From NCBI RefSeq assembly GCF_030812785.1, contig NZ_JAUSTJ010000001.1, forward strand, positions 1,674,001 to 1,738,000: DNA of 64,000 bases, given 5' to 3'. The translations under genes and the position numbers were made by a program. This document shows, piece after piece, positions 56,201 through 64,000 of this stretch. The notes beneath the pieces are model-generated. The model was not told the origin of the DNA. It saw only the letters and a list, made by a program, of their open reading frames with translations, and ran no database searches. Each line of letters begins with the position of its first letter. The stretch's first letter is position 1. Source of the DNA: Sphingomonas kyeonggiensis. GTDB lineage: Bacteria > Pseudomonadota > Alphaproteobacteria > Sphingomonadales > Sphingomonadaceae.

Positions 56201-56428
56201 CGCCTCGCGCTTGATCTGGATCGAGCGCTCGAGGCTGGCGCGGATGCCGGTGACTACGATCGCGCCGTCGTCCTGCGGCGTCTCGGCGACCTGGCCGCCA
56301 TCGCTGGCCTGCGCACTGACAGCGTTGTCGGTCTGCGCATGGGCGAAGCTGGGCAGGGCAAGCCCGACGGCAACGGCGAAGATGGATGCGGAACGCGCAA
56401 GTATAGGCGTGCGCTTGAAGCTAGTCAT
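53267..56428 (-). CDS. TonB-dependent receptor (TIGR01782-like) of the SapC/halogenase cluster
   Basis: A 1053-residue receptor. Signal peptide ends SFAHAQ; the TonB box is GAIVVTGIRASLERS; the plug has KREAPGIVDAISAEDIGKFP and LQRIPGVSINR; the C terminus is LGARFKF. The EDIGKFPDxNxAExLQRIPG pattern defines the large TIGR01782 group, whose characterised members import oligosaccharides or sugars in Caulobacter, Xanthomonas and sphingomonads. ATG 56428 follows GGAGGGGTT. LacI-like operator sequences upstream support a carbohydrate ligand. Confidence 0.93.
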   Translation of the reverse strand: MTSFKRTPILARSASIFAVAVGLALPSFAHAQTDNAVSAQASDGGQVAETPQDDGAIVVTGIRASLERSIQIKREAPGIVDAISAEDIGKFPDTNLAESLQRIPGVSINRTNGEGSQVTVRGFGPTYNMVTLNGRQLATAAVSVVGGDQNSDGAQGTSRSFDFSNLATEGVRTLEVYKTGRAAVPSGGIGATINVVSRKPLDDNKTGLHGSIGAKAVYDTSVNDCIDCGSKVTPEVSGVASWSDPEQRFGVMLFGSYQKRNYTSIAATSNDWNIIPYSTFLTGGFARSGGACPTSTPGPTCTVVNNAPTNPNQLVAIPNDSRYHYAEGSRERINGQAVVQFRPTDALTITADALFAQNKQRETRSDLSNWFSRPFDVVTFDGNTTVATAQYLHETINGQKDEGFEAQSRAQKGKLEDYGLNLEWQFASNFSLKLDGHISTSSSTPDNANGNSSTLVGMGANVVSAHSVDYSNGIPQQDITLGASGPLDVNDVGSQVGRTFRSTQRQKVKELRADFGWDLGGDSRFDFGGNYRTTDMHQTFVATQQTLGDWGITSPGDVQARAPGALQAFCLECKFHKFNPGGDPESQIAFRGVASDLYSILSPYYASQGKAVGITSSQDNRVKEEIWAAYGQLTWKGDLGGAPARLVAGVRYEHTKSTTTSLEAIPAGIAWVSDNDFTVSISNNTQFVVDGGSYSNILPQVDFQVEFARNLIGRLSYSKTIARPNYNNLYTATTVGGPPRPTNNGGIPGASTGNARLRPLESDNFDASLEWYFKPDSYVSVAFFDKRVRNFIGNGQFTSDLFGLRDPSSGAAGSRSGQAKTALGGLGADVSDVNLFVMSALIQATGSVAAATAQFSANYNPATRSLNDSFVQTINNTYDLSGNASDPLYQFQVTRPINNKDAEIYGVELAGQYFLGSTGFGIAAAYTLVRGDVGFNLGANPAEDQFALLGLSDTFSGTLIYEKHGLSARVAYNWRDKFLSGINRQGSRNPEFTAPFGQLDATISYEFTPNIAVTLEGINLTETAVRTYARNEKQLWFAQELDRRFLLGARFKF

Positions 56429-56501
56429 AACCCCTCCTCAGCGCGCCCCCTGTTAGGGCGCGACATTTTATTATTTACGGGCGAGCGAAATGCCTCCCGG
56501 A

Positions 56502-56563
56502 TGTTATCGCTATCATCGACAATCCGTCTGTCAATTGGGTGGAATAAATTGGAACCGCTTCCA
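56502..56563. promoter_or_regulatory. Two LacI-type operator-like sequences upstream of the TonB receptor
   Basis: TGGAACCGCTTCCA (56550-56563) is a palindrome with 6 of 7 pairs, centred on CG as in LacI-family sites (TGGAAnCGnTTCCA). TGTTATCGCTATCA (56502-56515) is a weaker one with 5 of 7 pairs, also centred on CG. They lie 74-135 bases before the receptor start. No LacI-family gene is in the window. Confidence 0.5.
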
Positions 56564-56701
56564 CGTGCGGATTGATGCAAACTGTTGCATCGCTGCGACA
56601 GATTGTGACGAGGCATTGCCCGGTTTCGCCGCGCAGGTTGCTGGAGAGTCGGGCTTTTTCGGTCCGGATCGGTGCCGTTTGCAGGTGCCGAGTCGGCGCG
56701 G

Positions 56702-57370
56702 TCAGGCGTGGAAGCGCGTCCATTCGGCGAGCGGCGCGCGTTCGATCGGGAAAAGGTTGATCGGCGCCTCGGGATCGCGAAAGCCGATCGCCATGCCGGT
56801 GAACAGCAGCTGCTCCTCGGGGATGTCGAGGAAGCTGCGGACCGTGGCGTGGTGGACCGACCAGGCTTCCTGCGCGCAGCTGTCGAGCCCGGCCTCGCGC
56901 AGGAGCAGCATCAGCGTCTGGAGGAACATGCCGCAGTCGGACCATTGCGGCGGCCCGTGATCGCGGCGCAGCGTGCAGAACAGTCCCACGGGCGCGCCGA
57001 AGAACTGCCAGTTGGCGGCAAACCAGCGCAGGCGCGCCGCCTTGTCCTCGCGCGGGATGCCGAGGCTGGCGTACATCGCCTCGCCGACCGCGAAGCGGCG
57101 GTCGCGATAGGGGCTGCCCAGCGGCTGCGGGTAGACGGGATATTCCGGCGGGTCGCCGAACGGGGCTTCGGCCAGCCGGGCGCGCATGATTGCTTTCAGC
57201 CGTTCGATGGCGTCGCCGGACACGACATGGACATGCCAGGGCTGAAGGTTGCCGCCCGAAGGCGCCCGGCCGGCCCGCTCGATCAGCTCGGCGAGCAGGG
57301 CGATGTCGACCGGCCTGTCGAGGAACGCGCGGACCGAGCGGCGGCCGGCGACGGCTTCGCTGACGTTCAA
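56702..57370 (-). CDS. Nitroreductase-family protein (TTG start)
   Basis: A 222-residue flavin enzyme. The N terminus AGRRSVRAFLDRPVDIAL and GRAPSGGNLQPWHVHVVSG provide the FMN-binding residues, and GLDSCAQEAWSVHHATVRSFL with EEQLLFTGMAIGFRDPEAPIN is typical of the nitroreductase family. No ATG or GTG fits the N terminus; TTG 57370 overlaps the stop of the acyl-CoA dehydrogenase gene (TTGA), which would couple translation. It uses NAD(P)H to reduce nitro groups, quinones or enones. Confidence 0.82.
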   Translation of the reverse strand: MNVSEAVAGRRSVRAFLDRPVDIALLAELIERAGRAPSGGNLQPWHVHVVSGDAIERLKAIMRARLAEAPFGDPPEYPVYPQPLGSPYRDRRFAVGEAMYASLGIPREDKAARLRWFAANWQFFGAPVGLFCTLRRDHGPPQWSDCGMFLQTLMLLLREAGLDSCAQEAWSVHHATVRSFLDIPEEQLLFTGMAIGFRDPEAPINLFPIERAPLAEWTRFHA

Positions 57371-58509
57371 AGCGACCGCCCGATCACTTCCTTCATGATC
57401 TCGTTGGTGCCGCCATAGATGCGCGACACCCGAGCATCGCGCCACAGCCGGGCGATCGGATATTCGTTCATATATCCGGCGCCGCCATGGAGCTGGAGCG
57501 CGGCGTCGCAGACCTCGCCTTGCAGGTCGGTGTGCCACAGCTTGGCGGCGGAGGCCTCGACTGCGGTCAGCTCGCCGGCCACATGCCGCCGGATCGCCCA
57601 GTCGAGATGCGCCCAGCCGACCTGGAGCTTGCTCGCCAGGTCGGCCAGCACGAAGCGGGTATTCTGGAAGTCGAACACCGTCCTGCCGAACGCCTTGCGC
57701 TCCTTGACGAAGGCCAGCGCCTCGTCGAACGCGCGCTGCGCCGCCGCCTGGGCGCCGACCGCAATGGAGAGCCGCTCCTGGGGCAGCTGGTTCATCAGAT
57801 AGGCGAAGCCGCGGCCTTCCTCGCCCAGGCAATTGGTGATCGGCACGCGGACATCGTTGAAGAACAGCTCCGACGTGTCGGCCGAATGCTGGCCGATCTT
57901 GTCGAGGTTGCGCCCGCGGGCAAAGCCTTCGCGGTTCGCCTCTACCAGGATCAGCGAGATGCCCTTCGCCCCCGCCTCGGGATCGGTCCTGGCGACGACG
58001 ATGATCAGGTCGGCATTCTGGCCGTTGGTGATATAGGTCTTGGAGCCGTTGACGACATAATGGTTGCCGTCCTTGCGCGCGCTGGTCTTCACGCCCTGCA
58101 GGTCCGATCCCGCGCCCGGCTCGGTCATCGCGATCGCGGTGACGACTTCGCCCGAGATCATCCCCGGCAGCCATTGCCGCTTCTGCTCCTCGGAACCGTA
58201 GTGAAGGATATAGTCGGCGACGATGTCCGACTGCAGCGTGATGCCCGCCGACGAGCCCGACCAGGCCAGCTCCTCGCCGACCACGGCGTTGTAGCCGAAG
58301 TCGAGGCCGAGCCCGCCATATGCCTCGGGCATGGTCGGGCAGAGCAGCCCGGCCTCGCCGCAATCGCGCCAGAACTGGCGGTCGACGATGCCTTCCTCCT
58401 CCCAGCGCTCGAGGTTCGGCGTGAGCCTGGCGTCGAAGAACTTGCGTACCTGGTCGCGAAACAGCGCATGGTTCTCGTCATAGGCGGTGCGGCCATTGGT
58501 GTTCAGCAC
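57367..58509 (-). CDS. Acyl-CoA dehydrogenase
   Basis: A 380-residue flavoprotein. The middle has VVTAIAMTEPGAGSDLQGVK and SKTYITNGQNADLIIVVART (FAD/acyl-CoA site); the C-terminal domain contains RVSRIYGGTNEIMKEVIGR. In the catalytic-base position the motif YGGTNEIM supplies Glu, as in short/medium-chain enzymes. It oxidises an acyl-CoA at the alpha-beta bond and passes electrons to ETF. It lies between nitroreductase and FadB-like genes. Confidence 0.92.
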   Translation of the reverse strand: MLNTNGRTAYDENHALFRDQVRKFFDARLTPNLERWEEEGIVDRQFWRDCGEAGLLCPTMPEAYGGLGLDFGYNAVVGEELAWSGSSAGITLQSDIVADYILHYGSEEQKRQWLPGMISGEVVTAIAMTEPGAGSDLQGVKTSARKDGNHYVVNGSKTYITNGQNADLIIVVARTDPEAGAKGISLILVEANREGFARGRNLDKIGQHSADTSELFFNDVRVPITNCLGEEGRGFAYLMNQLPQERLSIAVGAQAAAQRAFDEALAFVKERKAFGRTVFDFQNTRFVLADLASKLQVGWAHLDWAIRRHVAGELTAVEASAAKLWHTDLQGEVCDAALQLHGGAGYMNEYPIARLWRDARVSRIYGGTNEIMKEVIGRSL

Positions 58510-58530
58510 ATCCCGTCTCCCTTTGTGGTC

Positions 58531-60618
58531 TCAGGCCACTTCGACGACGCGCATTGCCGGCGCGGCGCTGCGATATTGGTGGAGCGGCTTGCCCTGTTCG
58601 GCAAGGGAACGCAGCAGTGGGGAGGGGGTGTGCCCCATTTCCTCCAGCGCATCGGCGATCTTCGCCAGCCCCACGCCGTCCGCCCAGAACAGCGGGCCGC
58701 CGGTGAATACCGGCCAGCCATAGCCATAGACCAGCGCGACATCGACATCGGAGGCGCGGATCGCCACGCCTTCCTCGAGGATCCTCGCGCCTTCGTTGAC
58801 CACCGGGTAGAGCAGGTGCGCGACGATCTCCTCGTCGCTGAACGGGCGCTGCGCCACGCCGGTCCGGGCTGCGAAGTCGCGGATCACCTGCTCCGCGACC
58901 GGCGAGGGCGCGGCCCGACGCTTCTCGTCATAATCATAATAGCCGCCGCCCTTCTTCTGCCCCCAGCGGCCCATCTCGCACAGTATCTCGACCACGCTCG
59001 ACGAGCTGCTCGTCGTCGCATCCCAGCCGATCACGTCGAGCCCGACCAGGTCGAGCATCGCGAACGGCCCCATCGGAAAGCCATAGTCGAGCATCACCCG
59101 GTCCACCTCCCAGGGCAGCGGCCCTTCGAGGACGAGCGCCTGGGCGGCGGCCATGCGCGGTGCCATCATCCGGTTGGCGATGAAGCCGTCGCACACCCGG
59201 CTCAGCACCGCGACCTTGCCGATCCTGCGGCCGATCGCCATCGCCGCGGCGACCACTTGCGGGTCGGTCTCGGCCCCGCGCACTACCTCCAGCAGCTTCA
59301 TCACATTGGCCGGCGAGAAGAAGTGCATGCCGACCACGCTTTCGGGGCGCTCGGTCGCGCCGGCGATCGCATCGACGTCGAGGAAGGACGTGTTGGTGGC
59401 GAGGATCGCGTCCGCCTTGGCCACCTTGTCGAGCCGCGCGAATATCTCCTGCTTGAGCGACAGCTTCTCGAACACCGCTTCGATCACCAGATCGACGTCA
59501 CCGAGCGCCTCGAACTCCAGGCTCGGGGTGAGCAGGGCCATGCGCTGCTCCAGCTGCTCCGCCGTCATCCGCCCCTTGTCGACCGTGACCTGATAGTTGC
59601 GTCGGATCGTCGCCACCCCGCGGTCGAGCGCTTCCTGTGCCTGCTCGACGATCGTCACCGGCAGTCCGACATTGAGGAAGTTCATCGCGATGCCGCCGCC
59701 CATCGTGCCCGCGCCGATCACGCCGACTCGCTTTACCGGGATCTCGGGCAGGTCGGCGGCCAGGTCGGGCACCTTGGCGGTCTGACGCTCGGCGAAGAAG
59801 AAATAGCGCTGCGCGGCGGCTTCGCGGCTGCGGAACAGCTCCCAGAACAATTCGGCCTCGCGCTTCATGCCTGCGTCGAAAGGCAGTGTGACTGCCGCCT
59901 CGACGGCCTTGATGATGTTCTCCGGCGCCTTGAACCCCTTGAAGGCGCGGGCGTGCCTGGCGCGGAAGGCATCGAACAGCGCCGGGTCCTGGTTCGCGAT
60001 CCTGTCGGCCCGGTCGCGGATGCGGGTGCGCGGGGCATCGAGTTTGCCCTTGAGGAAGGCGGCAGCATCGGCATGCAGCGCGTCTTCGCGGGTGATCGCA
60101 TCGACCAGCCCCATCGCCAGCGCGTCCCTTGCGCGCACCGGCTTGCCGATCGCCATCATTTCCAGTGCCGCCTCGGCGCCGACCACGCGCGGCAGGCGCT
60201 GGGTACCGCCGGCACCAGGCAGCAGGCCGAGCGCGACTTCGGGCAGGCCAAGCTTCGCGGAGGGCGTGGTAACGCGGTAGTCGCACACCAGGGCCGTCTC
60301 CAGCCCGCCGCCCAGCGCGGTGCCATGGATCGCCGCGACTACCGGCTTGGGCGAGGCTTCGATCAGCGCGAGCACGTCGTGCAGCGGTGCCCCCGTCGGT
60401 GCCTTGTCGAACTCGCTGATGTCGGCGCCCGCGATGAAGGTGCGGCCTGTGCAGATCAACACGATGCCCTTCACCGCGTCATCCTCGATCGCCGTGCGGA
60501 AGCCCTGGTCGAGCCCGTCGCGCACTGCTGCAGACAGAGCGTTCACCGGTGGAGAGTCGAGCGTGAGCGTCGCGATCCCGTCCACGATACCGAGCCGGGC
60601 GACCGAATTTATCTGCAT
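58531..60618 (-). CDS. fadB: FadB/FadJ-like multifunctional enoyl-CoA hydratase / 3-hydroxyacyl-CoA dehydrogenase
   Basis: A 695-residue fusion. Residues about 1-180 are crotonase (LTLDSPPVNALSAAVRDGL, GRTFIAGADISEFD, ALGGGLETALVCDYRV, LGLPEVALGLLPGAGGTQRL). Residues about 290-480 are the NAD-binding half (VKRVGVIGAGTMGGGIAMNFL, GMHFFSPANVMKLLEVVRG) and the rest the C-terminal helical domains (GFIANRMMAPRMAAAQALVL). It hydrates enoyl-CoA and oxidises the hydroxy product. ATG 60618 follows GAGAGGAAATTTAGTC. The divergent gene is an SDR, from an AT-rich promoter region. Confidence 0.93.
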   Translation of the reverse strand: MQINSVARLGIVDGIATLTLDSPPVNALSAAVRDGLDQGFRTAIEDDAVKGIVLICTGRTFIAGADISEFDKAPTGAPLHDVLALIEASPKPVVAAIHGTALGGGLETALVCDYRVTTPSAKLGLPEVALGLLPGAGGTQRLPRVVGAEAALEMMAIGKPVRARDALAMGLVDAITREDALHADAAAFLKGKLDAPRTRIRDRADRIANQDPALFDAFRARHARAFKGFKAPENIIKAVEAAVTLPFDAGMKREAELFWELFRSREAAAQRYFFFAERQTAKVPDLAADLPEIPVKRVGVIGAGTMGGGIAMNFLNVGLPVTIVEQAQEALDRGVATIRRNYQVTVDKGRMTAEQLEQRMALLTPSLEFEALGDVDLVIEAVFEKLSLKQEIFARLDKVAKADAILATNTSFLDVDAIAGATERPESVVGMHFFSPANVMKLLEVVRGAETDPQVVAAAMAIGRRIGKVAVLSRVCDGFIANRMMAPRMAAAQALVLEGPLPWEVDRVMLDYGFPMGPFAMLDLVGLDVIGWDATTSSSSSVVEILCEMGRWGQKKGGGYYDYDEKRRAAPSPVAEQVIRDFAARTGVAQRPFSDEEIVAHLLYPVVNEGARILEEGVAIRASDVDVALVYGYGWPVFTGGPLFWADGVGLAKIADALEEMGHTPSPLLRSLAEQGKPLHQYRSAAPAMRVVEVA

Positions 60619-60694
60619 GACTAAATTTCCTCTCGCGCTTTGTTTCTTTCGCATTTATTCGGATAATTAAATCGAGAAACAACTAGCGGAGTGG
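60619..60694. promoter_or_regulatory. Divergent promoter region, fadB-like / SDR
   Basis: This 76-base AT-rich gap holds both promoters of the divergent genes, including the run TTTATTCGGATAATTAAA. No clear palindrome or known operator was recognised. Confidence 0.4.
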
Positions 60695-61462
60695 ATGGGC
60701 GTGGGCAACGGGGAACGCGATCTCGAAGGGCGCGTGACGCTGGTGACGGGTGCGTCCTCGGGGCTGGGTGCCCGTTTCGCCCGCGTCCTGGCCGCGCGCG
60801 GCGCCCGGCTGGTGCTGGCCGCCCGCCGCGAATCGCTGCTCGCCGACGTGCGCGACTCGATCGAGGCGGCAGGGGGCCAGGCGCTCGGCGTGGCGATGGA
60901 CGTGACCGACGAAGCCTCGGTCCGGGCGGCATATGACAAGGCGGAAAACGCCTTCGGCCCGGTCGACACCCTGATCGCCAATGCCGGGATGAACATGGAA
61001 GGCCCGGCGCTCGACCTCGATATCGCAGCATTCGACCAAGTGATGGCGGTCAATGTCCGCGGCGTGTTCCTCACCGTGCGCGAGGGCGCGCGGCGGATGA
61101 TCGCGGCGGAGGCGGACGGGCGGATTGTCATCGTCTCCTCGATCACCGCGCAGTCCGTGTCGCCAGGCCTCGCTGCGTACAGCGCTTCCAAGGCGGCAGT
61201 GCTTCAGCTCGGCCGGGTGCTGGCGCGCGACTGGGCGAACAAGGGCGTCAACCTCAACATCCTCTGCCCCGGCTATATCGAGACCGATCTCAACGCCGAA
61301 TGGTTCGGCACCGAGGGCGGGCACAGGCAGATCGCCAAATGGCCCCGCCGCCGGCTGATGGACGGCGACGCGCTCGACGGGGCCGTCGCGTATCTGTGCG
61401 GCCCGGCGAGCCGCTTCGTCACCGGATCGGTGGTCACCGTCGATGACGGCCAGTCGCTCTGA
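60695..61462 (+). CDS. SDR-family oxidoreductase
   Basis: A 255-residue classical short-chain dehydrogenase. The Rossmann motif is VTLVTGASSGLGARFARVLA, followed by NAG (ANAGMNMEGP), the catalytic Ser in VIVSSITAQSVSPG and YSASK (Tyr-xxx-Lys). It could reduce or oxidise a 3-hydroxyacyl or related carbonyl substrate. A nitronate monooxygenase gene follows 13 bases downstream, so the plus-strand genes from here to 63.7 kb probably form one operon. Confidence 0.9.
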   Translation: MGVGNGERDLEGRVTLVTGASSGLGARFARVLAARGARLVLAARRESLLADVRDSIEAAGGQALGVAMDVTDEASVRAAYDKAENAFGPVDTLIANAGMNMEGPALDLDIAAFDQVMAVNVRGVFLTVREGARRMIAAEADGRIVIVSSITAQSVSPGLAAYSASKAAVLQLGRVLARDWANKGVNLNILCPGYIETDLNAEWFGTEGGHRQIAKWPRRRLMDGDALDGAVAYLCGPASRFVTGSVVTVDDGQSL

Positions 61463-61472
61463 AGGAGAATAG

Positions 61473-62465
<993 letters not shown>

Positions 62466-62476
62466 AGGAACCGCGC

Positions 62477-63679
62477 ATGGACATGAACTGGACCCAGGCC
62501 GAGCTCGCCTTCCGCGACGAGGTGCGCGCCTTCCTCGCCGACAAGCTCACCCCCGAGATCCGCCGGGCCGGCACGCTGGCGACGAGCGTCTACCCGGATC
62601 ACGAGGCCAGCATGGCCTGGCAGCATATCCTCCACGAACGTGGCTGGGCCGCGCCCCATTGGCCGGTCGAGCATGGCGGCTGCGACTGGAGCGTCGCTCA
62701 GCACTATATCTTCAACCGCGAGCGCATCGCGGCGGGAGCGCCTTCGCTCTCGCCGATGGGCATCCACATGGTCGCGCACGTCATCATCCGCTTCGGCACC
62801 CCCGAGCAGAAGGCATATTTCCTCCCCCGCATCCTCACTGGCGAAGTCTTCTTCTGCCAGGGCTATTCCGAGCCCGGCGCCGGCTCCGACCTCGCCTCGC
62901 TCCAGATGCGCGCCGAGCCCGACGGCGACGACTTTGTCCTCAACGGCTCGAAGATCTGGACCACCCATGCGACCGAGGCGAACTGGATCTTCTGCCTGGT
63001 CCGCACCGCGAAGCTGGGCCGACCGCAACAGGGCATCACCTTCCTGCTCGTGCCGATGGACCTGCCCGGCATCGAGGTCCGCCCGATCCTGATGACCTCG
63101 GGCGAGCATGTGCAGAACCAGATCTTCTTCGACAATGTCCGCGCCCCGCGCGCGAACGTGCTGGGCGAGGTCGATGCCGGCTGGTCGGTGGCGAAGTATC
63201 TGCTCGAGTTCGAGCGCGGCGGCTCCTATGCGCCGGCATTGCAGGTGCGGGTGGGCGAGATCGACGCGTCGGTCCGGGACCGGCTCGACGACCCGCTCTT
63301 CGCCACCCGCCTCGCCGAGCTGCGCATCCGCATCGACGTGCTCGAGATGATGGAGCTGCGCCTGCTCTCGGCGAGCGAAGGCGCCAGTGTCGGCGTGCTC
63401 GCCTCGATGATGAAGATCCTCGGCACCGAGCTGGCCCAGGATCTGGCGGCGCTGCATCTCGAAGCGGCGGGGGCGGAGGGGCTGGCCTATCAGCCGCACG
63501 CGGTGATGCCGGGCGGCGCGGTGCCGGCCCATGCCGCACCGGCGGACGGCTATGCGGCGGGCGCGCCGTGGCAGGCACTGGCGCCTTTGCGCTACCTCAA
63601 CGAGCGGGCGGGCTCGATCTACGCCGGATCGAACGAAATCCAGCGCAACATCCTGGCGAAAGCCGTGCTGGGACTATAG
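62477..63679 (+). CDS. Acyl-CoA dehydrogenase, second copy
   Basis: A 400-residue enzyme. The conserved region reads CQGYSEPGAGSDLASLQMRA and LNGSKIWTTHATEANWIFCL; the C-terminal end is AGSIYAGSNEIQRNILAKAV. It follows the nitronate monooxygenase gene by 11 bases. A second in-frame ATG lies 6 bases inside (62483). It belongs to the long ACAD branch with EPGAGSD, often acting on steroid or branched acyl-CoA, but no specific substrate can be given. Confidence 0.91.
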   Translation: MDMNWTQAELAFRDEVRAFLADKLTPEIRRAGTLATSVYPDHEASMAWQHILHERGWAAPHWPVEHGGCDWSVAQHYIFNRERIAAGAPSLSPMGIHMVAHVIIRFGTPEQKAYFLPRILTGEVFFCQGYSEPGAGSDLASLQMRAEPDGDDFVLNGSKIWTTHATEANWIFCLVRTAKLGRPQQGITFLLVPMDLPGIEVRPILMTSGEHVQNQIFFDNVRAPRANVLGEVDAGWSVAKYLLEFERGGSYAPALQVRVGEIDASVRDRLDDPLFATRLAELRIRIDVLEMMELRLLSASEGASVGVLASMMKILGTELAQDLAALHLEAAGAEGLAYQPHAVMPGGAVPAHAAPADGYAAGAPWQALAPLRYLNERAGSIYAGSNEIQRNILAKAVLGL

Positions 63680-63690
63680 CCGCCCCAAGC

Positions 63691-63779
63691 CGTCATCCCG
63701 GCGAAAGCCGGGATCTCGTGCGGCTCTTGTTCTGCCGCCCGCGCCTTCGCCTGAGATCCCGGCTTTCGCCGGGATGACG
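63691..63779. repeat. CGTCATCCCGGC-type inverted repeat pair
   Basis: A 27-base arm at 63691-63717 (CGTCATCCCGGCGAAAGC...) is perfectly complementary to 63753-63779, around a 35-base centre. The arms are themselves near-palindromic (CCCGGCGAAAGCCGGG). This is a dispersed repeat type of sphingomonads and relatives, placed between convergent acyl-CoA dehydrogenase genes where it may terminate both. Confidence 0.85.
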
Positions 63780-63788
63780 GTTGAAGAA

Positions 63789-64000
63789 CTACGCCGCCCG
63801 CATCAGCGCCGCGTAGCGCGTCACCTGCGCATCGGTGCTGCCGAAGCTCTGCGCGATCACCGTCGCCCGCTTGAAATAATGGCCGACCGCCAGCTCGTCG
63901 GTCATCCCCATCGCGCCGTGGAGCTGCACCGCATTCTCGCCGATGAAGCGTGCCGCCTTGCCGATCGTCGCCTTGGCCGCCGCGCCCGCGCGGGCGCGCG
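63789..64000 (-). CDS. Acyl-CoA dehydrogenase, C-terminal end (cut by window)
   Basis: The minus-strand frame ends in TAG at 63789-63791 and is open to the window edge (70 codons). It reads KAARFIGENAVQLHGAMGMTDELAVGHYFKRATVI, which is the conserved C-terminal helix of acyl-CoA dehydrogenases with LHGAMGMTDE (catalytic base region and partner). A third dehydrogenase, convergent with the gene at 62477. The start lies outside the window. Confidence 0.85.
   Translation of the reverse strand, partial: RARAGAAAKATIGKAARFIGENAVQLHGAMGMTDELAVGHYFKRATVIAQSFGSTDAQVTRYAALMRAA

Noticed and set aside
53018..56575. A 1185-codon plus-strand frame across the fourth TonB receptor gene
   Set aside because: Antisense shadow of the receptor; no domain or ribosome site is seen.
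57487..60624. A 1045-codon plus-strand frame across the acyl-CoA dehydrogenase and fadB-like genes
   Set aside because: Antisense shadow; both minus-strand genes have complete family motifs and the shadow has His/Arg/Asp-rich text without domains.

Overview
The window is a high-GC chromosomal segment of an alphaproteobacterium, almost certainly a sphingomonad (Sphingomonas or a close relative). The signs are four large TonB-dependent receptors, a SapC / cupin / flavin-halogenase cluster, DUF4142 and DUF3597 stress-type proteins behind EcfG-type promoters, the TIGR02587/TIGR02588 pair, and the CGTCATCCCGGC and CTCTCCC inverted repeats common in this group. I see no rRNA, tRNA, CRISPR array, transposase or phage gene.

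Layout. 0-5.7 kb: the 3' end of an AceE-like E1 gene, then a TonB receptor followed by a Tat-exported PhoD phosphodiesterase. 5.7-9.1 kb: two divergent regulator/enzyme pairs with clear palindromic operators (HxlR with a quinone-oxidoreductase-like MDR enzyme; TetR with a RidA protein), then a small cupin. 9.1-11 kb: a chemoreceptor ending in a CheR-tethering-like pentapeptide. 11.4-26.1 kb: a same-strand, tightly packed catabolic island (tannase/feruloyl-esterase family enzyme, type-B carboxylesterase, Spinster-like MFS, 3-hydroxyacyl-CoA dehydrogenase, acyl-CoA ligase, TonB receptor, AraC regulator, TehA-like permease, GMC oxidoreductase, HSL-type hydrolase). The gene set suggests uptake, hydrolysis and CoA activation of an ester, possibly aromatic or polyester-derived. 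26.1-30.4 kb: pirin, a cyclic-nucleotide-domain MscS channel, a LysR regulator and an isochorismatase-like hydrolase, tied together by three copies of one palindrome in their intergenic regions.

30.4-38.5 kb: the TIGR02587/TIGR02588 pair, then an overlapping signalling operon (CHASE3/GAF hybrid kinase with three receivers, CheR, CheB, REC-histidine kinase) and a DEDD exonuclease. 38.5-47.8 kb: TonB receptor, TPR-sulfotransferase, a previously unlisted 29-codon ORF ending in CPNGGGNC, an APC permease, a PYROXD2-like FAD oxidoreductase, and a Rieske oxygenase divergent from a BetI-like regulator. 47.8-49.8 kb: small stress-type proteins; DUF4142 and DUF3597 genes diverge from one symmetric EcfG promoter. 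49.8-56.4 kb: halogenase, cupin_8, SapC and TonB receptor with LacI-like operators. 56.7-64 kb: fatty-acid or related beta-oxidation genes (nitroreductase, three acyl-CoA dehydrogenases, FadB-like fusion, SDR, nitronate monooxygenase).

The best leads for new biology are the shared-palindrome regulon at 27.1-29.7 kb, the small ORF beside the sulfotransferase/TonB pair, the bidirectional EcfG promoter, and the ester-catabolism island. All functions are inferred from sequence by eye; no database search was run.
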